Positions 1-13,800 of a stretch of DNA of 64,000 nucleotides are shown here, in pieces; within the stretch, counting starts at the first letter, position 1; each line of letters opens with the position of its first letter. This stretch comes from Archegozetes longisetosus. Taxonomy: Eukaryota; Arthropoda; Arachnida; Sarcoptiformes; Trhypochthoniidae. The stretch covers positions 1,426,001 to 1,490,000 of the forward strand of contig JAEMBT020000007.1 of assembly GCA_018873245.2 (NCBI GenBank), written 5' to 3'. The translations under genes were made by a program, and so were the position numbers. The notes beneath the pieces were generated by a model, which made no database searches, was not told where the DNA came from, and worked only from the letters and a program-made list of their open reading frames with translations.

Positions 1-3000
1 AACAAATAAATTTTAATTATTCACTTGCATGAAAGAATTATTCAGAATTTTTAAAAGTATTAAAGCTAAAAAAAGCTTTCTGTATCGAAATTTCGATATT
101 AGATTTCAAAAAATGAATGCTGCATCATCTCATGAATAGAGAAAATGAAATTTAACTCAGCATTTTTGAGCTCTGAAGCAATGTTTGAAGTGTTTGGGAA
201 ATACGGCATTCATTATGGGTTAAATCAGGGAAGAAAGAGAAATAAAGGGAATGTTTAAATTGAATTCAATGTCGAAAATGAGATAATGAGATAATAGAAA
301 CAACGGATAGAGTTAGAGAAAGCAGAGATTTCAAGAGTGCAAATCATGAAATGAAAGTCAAGTCATTGAGCGTTGATTTCTTTGTAATTGAATGCTGACA
401 GAAAATCCAATTTATAATTAGAATGATATTGAAATGCAGTTGGGTTTTAACGAAATAAATTAAATCAAAACAAAAGAGTTATTCACTTAAATAATGCTGT
501 TTTCGAATATAGCACATTTTGCCTTAATAGGTTTCTACATAATGATTAACAAACTTTTAAAAACTTATTCTCACTGGATGATCCACGATTTTATCTAACT
601 GATACGAATTTTCTAATAAACAAGTCCATTCATTCTGATAGATTTTAGGCTGAACTTAACTAAAACTAGTGTCTGAATACTATTTGATAAATAACCGTTT
701 GTGATATTGCTTAGTGTTTAACCTATACAGTTTTCTAAGTTCATTCGTATACTGGTTTTATTGACGATCACTTAATTTTTACTGCAAAGAAATTAGTAAA
801 AATTTTAAGTAGACAAAAGTGTTACTAATGCTTTAAAAATGTTGAACGAGTTTTTCGAAGTATCTGATCAGTAGGCTCGAGACCATTTATCTGTTGAAAA
901 GACGAATAATTAACAAGACATCAAACTTATAACCCAATACAGATAAATAAATAATGAATATCTCGCACTAGCACTATAATGTATTATAAGCACCTTACAA
1001 AATAAGTTTCTAACTAGAAGTCAATTAAGCTTCTATCTTCGTTTCACTCTGGTTATGAATCCCCTGAATCAATATTGCTTTTGTCCAAAAAAGTATAACT
1101 TAAAAAACAATCTTTCCATTTACGCTAGACAAAAGAATATTCCCACAGAGAAAAGTAATAAAAGTAAGAATAAGAAAAATATCAGTTTAGTTCGACTTTT
1201 CCCTGAAAATCAGTGTTCGCATGAGATATCAAAATGAATGTTTGTCACTGATGTTTATCTCATAATGCATTTCTTGCCTTACGCCCTAAATCTCGTAACG
1301 GACTGCAAACTCTCATCGATTTTTCCTCGTGTATTCATTGCTTTCTATATCTCTTACTGAGCAATATTATTTATATGTATCTGACTACAGAAATCAATTT
1401 TTTCTTAATTCTTTAGCAAAAATTGCTTGATTAAAGACTACATAGAATGTAATATTGTTTGAGAATATGAATATGCATTGTATACTTTCATATTTTTGGG
1501 ATTTATTAAGACTTAAAATTATAAAAGCTTTCAGTATATTACAAGATTGAAAAATCAATAAAAGGCAAATTGTGGCAGGATTTCGTTATTTAGATATTAG
1601 TAATTTCGAGGCTGTTACTCACTTGAAAAAGCTCCTAAAATATACATATTTTATAAAACTCAAGCTATAAAGTCAGGAAAGTTTTTATGGATTGGGATAT
1701 ACTTTGTTAGTATTACATACATTAGCCTTAATTGTATAGATGTATAGTGAAAACTACAAGTTTACATGATTTTAAACAGAGGTGAAACTGAAATCCAATA
1801 GATTTTCCAAAAATTAAGTATATTTTATCATTAATATCGATGAAATCTTTTAATTCTTCTTAAAAAATTGAATTACAACGTTTCAGCTATATTTAAGCGC
1901 AATATATTTGAAAACTACATTGTATAAAAGCACATTTTCAAAATTATTTCGATTCAATTACTTCTTTTAGGAAAGGTTAAAAAGCTTCTATTTTTGTCTT
2001 ATACTTCATAGTTTAAAATTAGGAACATGATTGAGATTAAATCTAACTTGATAAGTAACCTTATGAAGGAGTAATTTCTAGTGATTTCATTCCAAAGTTT
2101 GTAAAAAATCGAGATTGGTTATTGTTTCCCAAAACAAAACCAAGCTAGTAACTAAGATGATATTTTATTTACTTATTGTTATTATAATTTTATTATTTTT
2201 TAAAATGACTTTCAGGTATCGATTGAGGTCTGACTTAATTTTAGGGTGAATACTAGAAAGTTAACATTCGGGAATATATAAAACGTAAACACTAACAAAA
2301 AAAATCAATCATATTTAGAAAAATTATTCAACTTGAGTGAATTTAGATCAAGTTTTGATTATGAATCAGCATAAGCAGCATAAAATTGAAATTACGATCA
2401 TGATTATGATGTAAACACAGTTTGCATCATGAGTCATTTTTAAGCGATACTTCAAAATTGCGTTGTGGAAAGCTTAAATCTATCTATGATGTTTGATCAG
2501 ATCCCTAGAGATAGTCTAAAACTTATTACTGCTCCTTAATTAATCTATCATGATATTTGTAGTGAATCGTTGTGGCTAAAGTTCAATAATAATTTGAAAT
2601 TATGCTAGGATATTAGTTGATAACTTTAATTCTTCAAATCTCGTCACTTATTCGTGGCTCAAGGACTGCTATCAAAACATATTTTTATAAAAATGTCATG
2701 CGAATAACTCTATAAATAGAAGCTTCCAACGATTACTCTGAATAAGAATATACTGTCAGGTAAATTTCAATATCATTTCAAATTCTATTTTTGAACATCA
2801 AGCCTATTGACTATAAAACAATGCATTCATTGTCAGTATATTGAAGAATAAAGAATATATTGAATAACAGTTTTATGGGTTGGGCCTCCTTAAGAATCGG
2901 GTGGAGTAGGTTTTGAGCTAACAGTAATAGTTTATGACTATAGCAGTAGTTATGTTCATTTTGCGCCTGCGATCCTGCTCAAGAATAGGTATTGCAAACG

Positions 3001-6000
3001 TTTAGAACATAAAGCTCTCATTGGATGGATAAAAGAGGTATATATTTATTATCCATTCATACACTGGTACAATATATATGTGTAATATTTTTTTCTACTA
3101 TGTTGATGCATGATCGCACATGTGGGTCACTCTTGTCAGCTATATATCAATCATGGGTGACATTAACACCCATGCAGATTATAGTCAAGCGTCGTTTTAG
3201 ATTTTAAAATTGTTCTCTCGAAAATTGCATTTTGGTGTAGATGTATTGGACTTTTTAGTTGTTATTTTTAAATATCACGTTCCCAAATAGTTTTTTAGTT
3301 CTTCTCATTTGCATTATCACATAATCAATCATTATTTTAAGAAAATTTTAAGAACAGTGAAATTTTATCCAGAAGACATTTTATTTAAAAAAAATCATTT
3401 CTATTGCTTGGGACTCTAGATATCGTTATTTTATTTTCAGATAAAAATTAAAAACGGATAATTGATTTTGATTTTTCTAATTCAAACCCTTTGATAGAAA
3501 AGAAAAATTGTATATATATGATTCACAATCATATCATTAAATAGTCATTCAAATTCTTAACTAAGTAAAGGTTTATCTTTACAATCCGCTTATTAAGCTT
3601 TACTCTTGTATTTCATCCAATAAAATCTGAAACTTATTCTAACACGAAATTGTCTACTAATGGCCTTTTACCTCAAAGATATTAATTGCTTTTATCACTT
3701 TTCGAAAGCTGTCATTTTTTCATATTGTATTTATTGTGATTGTTCATTATATTATTTATAACTCAGTATTCTTTAGTAGTATTCTTTTTCTCTAAAGGTA
3801 GTCTTACAAAAATTGAAAAACTTTGATATGCTATAAGTCTTGAGAATAAAATATTATTGAATTAGATCCTAAGTCGAAATTATACTGAAAATGATCATAA
3901 CGAATACAAATTATGCAAAAACTGACAGTTTTCAGTAACTAGTAAATAAGACTTATATCATTAAGGCCAAAGGCCATTGGCGGATATTTCTGTTATAAAT
4001 AGAATAAGTCTCGAAAAGTCTTTTGAATGAAATATGAGATAAAATTACGTTGAGAGAACAATTACGATTAATCCTGAAATCTCTTTGAGGATTTTTATGC
4101 TTCACGCAGATAGAGTTAGTAATATATTTTCAATCAAAAAATTTCACCTAATAATAATTCCAGCGTTCGGAAGATGTTCATCAAACCTTTCAAGTATTTT
4201 CATAGATTCTTTCATTCTACCATAAATAAAGATTCAAATTTAATAAATGCAACTCAGAATATATTCTTAAACTCTGATTCATAAATTTGATAGACCTGCA
4301 TCCACCTACCTAAAATTCTGCATTATTAACTTCAGTAAGTTATATTTGCCTTTCAGCACCTCATAAGATACAAAATTCAATTTATTCTCCAAGGTATAAC
4401 TGTTGAAGTCTGAGTACACAATTTTGATGTGTTCTATAAAGATTCGCATGCTATGAAATGAGTCTAACCTACGTACAAGATCTTTGATCTAATTCATAGG
4501 AATTCATATTCGGATGATTGTTTCTAGAGATTTTTCGCTTAAGAGAACGCCTACATATGCACTTAAATCTCTATTTTCCAGCGGGATAAACAAAATAATC
4601 CTAAATATTCATACGTCATTTTCAGAGTTTAAGTGTGGGCAACATATTTGAATAAAGTCGCATTCTTAAATAAATAGAACTCCCGAATTTTCAAAATGTA
4701 ATTTATAAACTCTATTGAAATCTATTTCTATGGGCGGCTACTAAACAAATATTAATAACAATTTAGCTTTATTAGTCTATTCGATAACTTTGATAGTGTT
4801 TCCAGTGATGTTTCGAACACGCAGTCATAGCAACCGTAAAATTAAATATTCATCAATAAACTTCTGACACTGTAAGCTATTGACTGAAAGTTTGGACAAT
4901 TTTCAAAGATTCAATTTGAATTAAAATAATCTGATCGAATTTTTCAATTCTTAATATCATGTGAAAATTTCATAGATCTGTAGAATAATATAAGATTTTT
5001 TGGCTATTAACCTCCAAGTTAATAATGATTTCTAGTATTCAATTTTGTTTGAGTGGCAAATACTTTATTTGAGGCAAACAAATAGATGGGAGAATGAGAG
5101 CAGAAGAGGAATAAAAGCAAACGAGTTTTTGTGAGTCAGTCACCGGATATTAGTGTATATGTGGATTTAGAGACTGAACATAAACTTTTAGCTTTACTCT
5201 TGAAGCTGATTGGCCGACAAGCTATACTCGAGAACACGTTTCCGTTTAGAAAGAGTGAGTGCTCGGCTTAAATGTGTTCTTGGTATAGCTTTTTATATGA
5301 AACTCTCTGTACGGTCACTGTACTCAACGATAGACTTATATTCAAAGGTTGTAAACGAGATGTTTCATCACCGATATTGAGCATCGAAAAGACAGACATA
5401 TACCGAACTTAAATTTTAGCTTGATTAAGTTTTAGAATAATATTGAATTTCAGCTATTAAATTTCTTACGTATGAGATGTTATTTTTGAATCGAATATAC
5501 CTTTTAACACTTTCCACTACACTTTGAAATTAAGATCTAATTGCAGCTAATTTTTTGAATATTTCTTTTCTATAATTGATTTTAGAAATGAAACTATCAT
5601 CAATATTAGCCTTCCAAAAAATTTTGAAGAATAAAAAGCAATTTCTCTTTAAATCAATTGTGCACGGAATGAATACGATTTGCAACCAAATTAATTTCCA
5701 GAATACGATTTACTGCTTTGATTTTTCAATCTAATGTCAATACGCTATAAAAAGTAAATGCTACAGTTAAAAATATGTCTGGTTATTGTTTAATTTTTGA
5801 GAGAGATTTTCGCTCTAACTCAAAGGATAGATTAATTTTTTGAGAATATTTATGTAGATCATGCAATGGCTTTTAGGAGTAAGAGAGCTCATGCTGAAAT
5901 ATGCCATTTTGAAAAGATTTCGGCTTGAAGGCTGTTGTATCGTGGAAAACATAAGTATAGATAACGCGAAAATTTTTTCTTTTACACTGAATGTTTGGCA

Positions 6001-9000
6001 AGTCTCGAAAAGTTTAGTGTAAAGACATATTTTCGGGAAAATTTGAGCACTAGATTCGTCTTAAGATTAAAATACTACTAATAAAATTTATCTCCTCTTT
6101 GATATTGAAGAGAAATTCTCAAAGAGAATGAATTCATTAATTTGAACATTTGCAAATGATATGCATGAATTTTAAGGAAAAGAAAGCTGACATTAAGTCA
6201 AGAGATGTCTTATCGAAAAACCAAATACTTGAAGGCTATAAAATTGTAGAAATATAAATCACATGATGTTTTTATTGTTAAAGTAGCCGTTACAACATTT
6301 GCATATTTTCGTTTAAAAACTTAAAAGGCAACATTTTCTATTTATAATTTCCCTTTCCAATCACTATTTGATATAATGACCGTAACTTAATTTGTTTGTT
6401 ATGAGATTTCTTTCGGAATTAACTAAAAATAGAAAGCGAAAACATAAATTTTTTTGAGGTTTTTTAAAATTTCATAAGTAGCAAGGACGAGACTAAGCAC
6501 TCCATTTTTGAAAAATTACTGTGTTCCATGAATGTACTGCCCATTCTGGGCGTCCTGCCACCCTGCAGCTAGATAGTCTATTCTTAACACTATCCTAGAT
6601 TTTTTGACACGGTTGGAAAACAATGTTTATTGCTTCTCGTGAAAAATGAATCTCTGCCTACAAATTAGAAATAAGTTGTCTCAAATTCAGAATCGAATCG
6701 ACGAGTGAGCTTCAAATATGTCTGCTCATATTGTTCCTGACTGATATGCTTTTTGGTAGGCAATATACAGTTAAACTTCTAAATATTCTATTGATACCGA
6801 AATATCTAAAATCAAAAGCTTTAATTTAAAAGAATTGGCAAAATTCACCTGAAACTTCTTTTTTGTTTAGACATATTTTAAATCTATATAAGTCTTTTGC
6901 ATGACTTACATAACTTTTAAAGGCCTCAAGAGTCAAGGACTCGCTGCAATACTTTACTGCATGGTAAAGAAGTGATATTTAAGGGGGAGAATAACAATTT
7001 TGGCAAAATAGAAATTTTATTTCTATCTTCATATGGAGCCAGAATGGTAATGATGTCATTTTACAGACTTTAATCAAATAAGTAATTTATTTGAAAATTA
7101 TTTTGTTGTCCCCACACGAAACGTTAAAGCTTTAGAGATTCTACTGTACCAACCAGTGAGAGTCATATTGTTATACTAAAGGCTCTTCATTAAAAGTAGT
7201 GCAGTATCGAATTGCATGTTAAGGTTCGCATTACAGGCTTTTAATGATGAAAACAGTAAAAATCAATGAACAAATAAAAAGTTTCTCAATAAAGTTAGAC
7301 CCATAGAAAGAGTCTTACTGAAAAAAAATATTCAGAGTGCAATTTCACTACATAGTATGTTACATAATTAGTAACTTGAAACAAAAATAGCTTCAAATTA
7401 TTACTCATTACTATAATTGAGTTTTGATGATAGGATGCGGGGAAGAGAAAAATATAATAAGATATTCAATGAATTGGGGAGCATTATTGGAAAGATAATT
7501 AATTTAATGAATGATGTCAGTGCTTTTGATTCTAATGGATCTCTGACTTAATTTCATTTATTAATTAGAACGTTTTAACTGGATTTCAAATTCAAACACT
7601 TTTTAGAATAATAGCATTGAATTAGAAAAATTGTAGAGGTTAAAAGTTTTCGATTCATACACAATAATAACATCCCGATTAAATTATGATATAAATATGA
7701 TTATACTTATAATGTTTTCATATTTAGGCTCTATTCATAATTGATAAGATGAAATTTTCGATAAATATTTTGGGGGAGATTTTCAAGTCATTGCATGCTA
7801 AAAAAGAGTAAATTCGATGTCTCCATTTAGTCGATTCTGTCACAGCTTTTGCAATTTCGGTAGATCTTATAAAACGTCAATTCTGTTATCTACAACACTT
7901 CTCATAAGAGTGTTAGTTTGAACTGAACAGTCAGTCCTGATAAGGCTTCAATTTTTCTTAATCATTTAATATCACACTTTGAATCTTCAGTTAATGATCC
8001 AAACAACTTATAAGTTATACTCAAAATCACTCAATACAAAGTCGGTCATTTCTGTTGGATCGAGAACATGTCTCTTTTCTTTAATAATGTTACGAACCAA
8101 ATCTTTTAATAAAAATATAGGTTAATTACAAAATTTGCGTAAAGATATTTAACCATTATTATATTTAATTGGATATCAATTAAAGTGGTGATTCAGATGA
8201 TTTAATTAATAATAACAATAAACAATCGTGTTATCAATTAACTTTCATAGAAAATGACTGACTTCTGTTTTCATTGATTTTGAATATGACTTATAAGTCA
8301 TTTGAATCATTAATTGATTTTTTGAAGATTTAAAAGAAGTATTATACAAAAAGAATTAAATATTGATTTATGACAAACAATTAAAATCGCAAGTTCAGGG
8401 GCTTTTTCATTCATTCAGAAATTATTAATGTGAGAAAATAGGAGAATTTTTTAATATGTCAACAGAAAAAATATTACCGAATATAAATATCGGCGAAAAA
8501 TTTAGATTCAAATTTCTATTTTATGCTATCCAATATTCCGCTGATAATGAATAGTAAAACTATAAGTATTTTAAGCTTTTAACAGAAATAAATGAGACAA
8601 TCACATTAATGCGTATCCTAATGCTATTATGACATATCAAAACAATACTTATGGGACTTAAGAGAGATATATTGTTTATCTTGTTAAGCGCAGATACTTA
8701 TATTACATATGCAGCACAAGCATATTGTTGCAAATAAAATACCTAAAACTTCATAATTAGTATAATTCTATTATTAGGCCTAAAGCTGTATGAAAACACT
8801 CTCAAACGAATGACAAAATTCTTTTCTAACAAATTGGTTATCTGAGGATACAAATTTTTGAACAATCAAACAGAATTTAATGATACATGAGATTGTTAAT
8901 ATTTCTGATTGAGCTGTAATTTTTCACATAAAGTCAAGAAATGTTTGTTTCTCCTATAAGATTCCTTCCGGAAAAATTAGACTAAAGATTATGATCATAA

Positions 9001-9240
9001 CTAAGATTTTATCCAGTTTTTTCTATCTATGTTTGAATCGAAAATAACAAACTGAGCCAAATCATATTAAAAGCCAACAAAGGCATCAATTTCTTTGAAC
9101 TGTTGCTTGAATTGAGTTGAGAGATAACACTTAATACTAGCAGTTTATATATATTCGCTTTAGAAGTAAATTGTATGTCAATAAAATGAGTCAAACAATA
9201 CGTGCGGACACGTACTAAAGCAATAAAGGCATTAGATTTT
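1..9240. other. AT-rich gene-free stretch
   Basis: I see no coding region, RNA gene or recognisable transposon here. The two ORFs of 60 codons have low-complexity composition and resemble no family. The sequence could be intergenic, or it could be a large intron of a gene whose exons lie outside the window; nothing in the sequence decides between these. Confidence 0.6.
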
Positions 9241-9248
9241 ATGCACTT

Positions 9249-9251
<3 letters not shown>

Positions 9252-9284
<33 letters not shown>
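9252..9284. repeat. (CT)n microsatellite
   Basis: An uninterrupted run of CT dinucleotides of about 33 bases. On the minus strand it reads (GA)n and produces a spurious Arg-Glu repeat ORF. It borders the end of the dispersed repeat copy that starts near 9290. Confidence 0.95.
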
Positions 9285-9289
<5 letters not shown>

Positions 9290-9756
9290 AAACTTGCGTA
9301 TTATTTAGAAGCATAAAATGTGTTGAAAGAATTCTAAACATTTTTAACAGCTTTTATTGAACTTATAATACTAATTGTCCTACTATGAAATAGATATGTT
9401 TTTCATGTGGAAAATAAACCATAGAATTACTCGAATTTTTCGCATCATAATGTACAGTACATGCTGTTGAAAAAGTCATATGCAGTATATCTAACACAGT
9501 ATACTCAATTTCTCAATTTGTTCACCGCATTCAATTGATTGCTCATAGAACGAGGTTTTTATATAGATATCTATACGTGTATTGTTATCAATAGACGTTC
9601 AACAGCTTAACCATCAAAACCACCTGCTGTTGAGAATCTATGTGAGTCAACACAATCAGTGCAGAAATACATTCTATTTTCTATCACACGAGTGTTTAGA
9701 TGTTCAACTGAAGAAATCGAGGAATAGTGTTGTATTCTCAGCCTGTATAGCAATTT
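9290..9756 (-). repeat. Dispersed repeat, uninterrupted copy (empty site)
   Basis: The reverse complement of this roughly 465-bp block aligns along its length, with scattered substitutions and small indels, to 26252-27616. Shared landmarks include the segment containing CACTCGTGTGATAGAAAATA and the segment ending AGCATGTAC. Here the centre reads TGTACAGTACATG without interruption (near 9451-9463). The other copy carries an 893-bp Tc1-like insertion at the same TA. The family identity of the repeat itself is unknown; I see no terminal inverted repeats or coding capacity in it. Confidence 0.8.
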
Positions 9757-10826
9757 TTATTATTTAATTGACCTCAACACGTGCTTTTTCCCATCATAGA
9801 TACCGAAGTTTATCTTTTATAATGGTATAGAAATAGAAGAAAATTTTGTTCTATTTTGTTATCTTGAGTGTAAGCTGTAAATAATTTTCTCACTATATTT
9901 TAATCATTTTAAAAATTCATTTTGATATATTTCTTCTCAAACTTTTGAGTTCATATTATAAATTGATTTATTTAAGTAGTCTAGGGCTTCGATTAATTAA
10001 GATATAGAAAATAATGAATTTTTTTCAATATTATAAATATTATCATGAATCGTGTTGCCCATTAATTATTCAGTAATACAGAAAATCTTTGTTAGCTAAC
10101 GCTTTCACAACACTTGTTTTTCACAGTATTATTTCAACACTGATTTATGTTTTTGTATAGTATGTAGAAAATTGAATTAGAATGCAAATGACTTTTGCAA
10201 AACAATCTCTCTGAAACCATAGCTACAATATTTAATTTTCATTTCTTGATTTTATTCAGCTCTCATTAGGTCATTTACAAACCAAATGAATAAGAAAGGC
10301 GGTCCTTTGATAACTTAACTTTCAAATTGAGTCTGATAAAATGATTCTATTATTTAAAATATACAACAAAGAATAAATTTATAATTTATCAACAGATTGA
10401 ACTATTTTTAAATTTATTCTTAATCAAGTTAAAATTCAAAGAGATTTGTTAAATGGCTTAATACAAAGCATGTAACACATTTAATTCTCAGTTTGAAGGA
10501 AATCACGACCCATTCTTCTCATCAAAAATTCTCGATAAAATGTTATTTTTACAAAGCTTAATCGGCAAACCTCTACACATCTATACACATGTCCTTATGA
10601 TGAGCCATATACAAAACTAGAATGTTATACATTATATTCAACTGACTTAACAGTTTCATTATTCTCTCGCTCCCATTCTCTATCATTCCACTAAAGTATT
10701 GTTCCGTTCTCTTAATGGACTAATGCAATAATTCTCTTTCTCTCTTCAACAGAACATAATGTTCTATTGGCATCACTTCCCTCACTATTGAACTATTATC
10801 GCAAAATCGCTAGTGTTCTATAACTA

Positions 10827-10829
<3 letters not shown>

Positions 10830-10890
<61 letters not shown>
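10830..10890. repeat. (CT)n microsatellite, 61 bases
   Basis: A pure CT dinucleotide run, preceded by about 200 bases of pyrimidine-rich sequence with repeated TTCTCTC-type words. It is followed directly by ACACGCGTCACAC. No gene is seen next to it. Confidence 0.95.
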
Positions 10891-10894
<4 letters not shown>

Positions 10895-13800
10895 GCGTCA
10901 CACTTTTTGTGCTGTGCCCAAAAACCTAAGGGTGTGGCAAAGCATCGCTTTTCACGGTCTAGACAATTGTCAGGGCTATCGTAAAAGCGTTAAAAACTTT
11001 CAGGCCATTTGTTAAAAGTCTCATGAAATATTCAAAATTATCATTTTGTATAAGAATTAAAACAAAACAATCTTAAAGATCAAATTTCATTTAACTACTT
11101 AAGGAACATTTTATTTTCTAAAAGTCATCTTTCTGGGTTCTCCAGTAAAAGTATCAACACTATTTACCGAAAGCTCAACAACAATTTTGTTAGGCATAAA
11201 ATGAAATTATTATTCATATAACGCACTTTTGCTCATATCTATAGTTACATTGACTAATAATTTGTTTCCTGTTAAATGTCATTTTCATGAAACATTAATA
11301 ACAAGAAAATTATATGAAATTTATTTTTTGCCTAGAACTTTATGTTATGGGTTGAATGTAATTGTAATTTAAGTTATACTAATTATATTAGTTGTTACAA
11401 AAATTCACTGGAAACAATCAAATGAATTAATTTGGCATTAAGTTGAACTTTTATTCGTTTTAACGAGAATACAAACACTTTTAATATCACAAATCAGGTT
11501 CATTTGTTTATCTGTGTTAAATACTCGACCCCCAGAAAGGATCTTAGTCAAGAAAAATCACGTACGTTACTATTTAAACATGAAGATTATATTCTTTTGA
11601 TTGGGAAAGCTTCATTTAAATACTGAATCGAGTACTTTAAACAGTTTTGATAACATTTGGATTGGATAAATCATATATTTTTTAAAAATCGTAGTATATT
11701 AATTTATCAGTGTTTTTCGAAAAAAACAGTTTTCGTAGAATAAAATTCAGGTAAGTAATTATAAACACTAATTATTATTCAAATTCATAACTAAGCGTTC
11801 TGACCTGTGGTTAAAGATAATTGAACCTAGACTAAGAGATTTCAAGAATTAAAAATTTCAAACACTTGAAAATCGAATCATAAGTAAGTTGTTTTAATGT
11901 TTGATGAAACGAGTTCGACAAAGTAAGCTAAAATCCTGTAGCGATTATTATGATGAATGAACATATATTTATTAGATGTAATCTTTCAAGTTATCATCCT
12001 GAAAAGAATGTAATTTATTTCTTTGTTCGAAATCCTGATTTCTGACAACTTGATCATATTTAAAATATTTTCAATTATTCCCAAAATTTTATTAATAGAT
12101 CTTTGCCTCGAGATCTATTCTAGCGAAATATATAAAGAAATATAACTTTTATTGAGTCAATGCTATGATTTTTGCTAGAAAACAAAGGAAGACATAAAAA
12201 TGAACTTTTTATTATTAGTAGAAAAATATTTGAACAAAAAGCTAAATTTAGAGAAAATTTCTATGAAATAAAGTTTTCTAAATGGAAAAAATTCAAAACT
12301 AACTATCGATTTCTATCTGAGTAGAATAATATATATCTCGTATAATATATATGGAAATAATGCACCAGGAAACAACATAGAAGTCGTATAAATGTTTGAT
12401 TTTCATGAATAAAATAGTTCAATAGTCGTGTCTCTGAAGGTATTAATCTACACCTATATTAAAAATTGAATAAAAGATTCCAGGAGCTACTAATTCTACT
12501 TTTCATTCTCTCAGCTATTCTTCAATTTAATTTTTCAAGACTTTCGATTAGTCATTGCTTTGATAGGCAATAACTAAATATAATAAAAGTTAAAACCATG
12601 TTTTAAGTCAATCTACAAGATAACGAGACGAATTGAAAATATTTAAAAAGAAAGAATTCCTAAATTTTGAAGAATATTTTGACACTTTAGCCTTTGATTC
12701 AGCTAATTAGTTGATTGTCCAAGACCTTTTAAATCTTTTCAGATCTCGGTAAGATCTTAAACTTACAGCCTTTTATAATTCTGAAAATTATGGGTTAAAA
12801 TTCATTTATTCTTCAAGTTTAAGCTTTTGTTAATTTTAAAGAAGCTGTAAGCCAAAAAATTTCAAAATATCTTAGACCATTTTCAGTGTCGCCTAAAGAT
12901 TCTTCGATCTCATAATAATCTATTTTATTCTTTCAGACTAAAACTCGATCAAATCATGAGAAACAATTCAATTATGAATAGGATTATTTTCGGCCCCATT
13001 TTTCATTTTCAGCATTTGTTGACACACTCTTTTAAATAAAGCAAACAATCAATTTTACTGATGTGTTGACATAATAGAGAGAAATAGATTTATGTAAAAG
13101 CTTTCTTTCAAAAGCAAACTTTTCTCTACCCAATGAATATATGCATACATTTATTTGAACATTACGCAAATTCATTGAAGAAAATTATTTTTATTCAAAT
13201 TCGATAAGCACAGTGAAATTTATTCCTGTTAGCATCATTTTATGGATATGATTCATCAAAATAAATAATTGATTTTTGATACTAATCACAGCAATTACTG
13301 ATATGTGCACCTAAACCACTAATAGTTCAAATATTTATGTTTTCAGTCATCGGAAGCGAAAATTAGTTTATTTATTGCAGGCTTTCATCCTTAAAAAATA
13401 TTTTTTCTTTCAGAAAAAGTTAAGAAAAATCTTTGCTTTTATAATATAAGTATAGCCTATGGAAAAGGTCTTTATGTAGCATAAAGTCTTTTCTCAAGTG
13501 AAAAGCATTAGTACTGGTAGTGAAGGCTTGCTATTGAAATGCATTTGCAGAAACTGCAATCTCATAAAAGTCAGCGATGCAATGAAAATAATGATGAGTT
13601 AAGATGTTTAAGATGTTATCGCACAAAAGCAACGTTAAAAGTTCAACAGAGAAATGCATATATACGATGAAAATTCATTATTATTCGTCATTGAATAGTC
13701 GTTGAGCTAACATTGAATCTCCATTCGGCTAACTTTTTGTTACACTAGATATATATTCTCAACGCAATACATGAAAAATACTACCTTTTAGTATGAAAGC

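Noticed and set aside
9027-9341. Minus-strand ORF with a long Arg-Glu repeat
   Set aside because: The repeat is the (CT)n microsatellite read on the other strand; the rest of the frame matches nothing.
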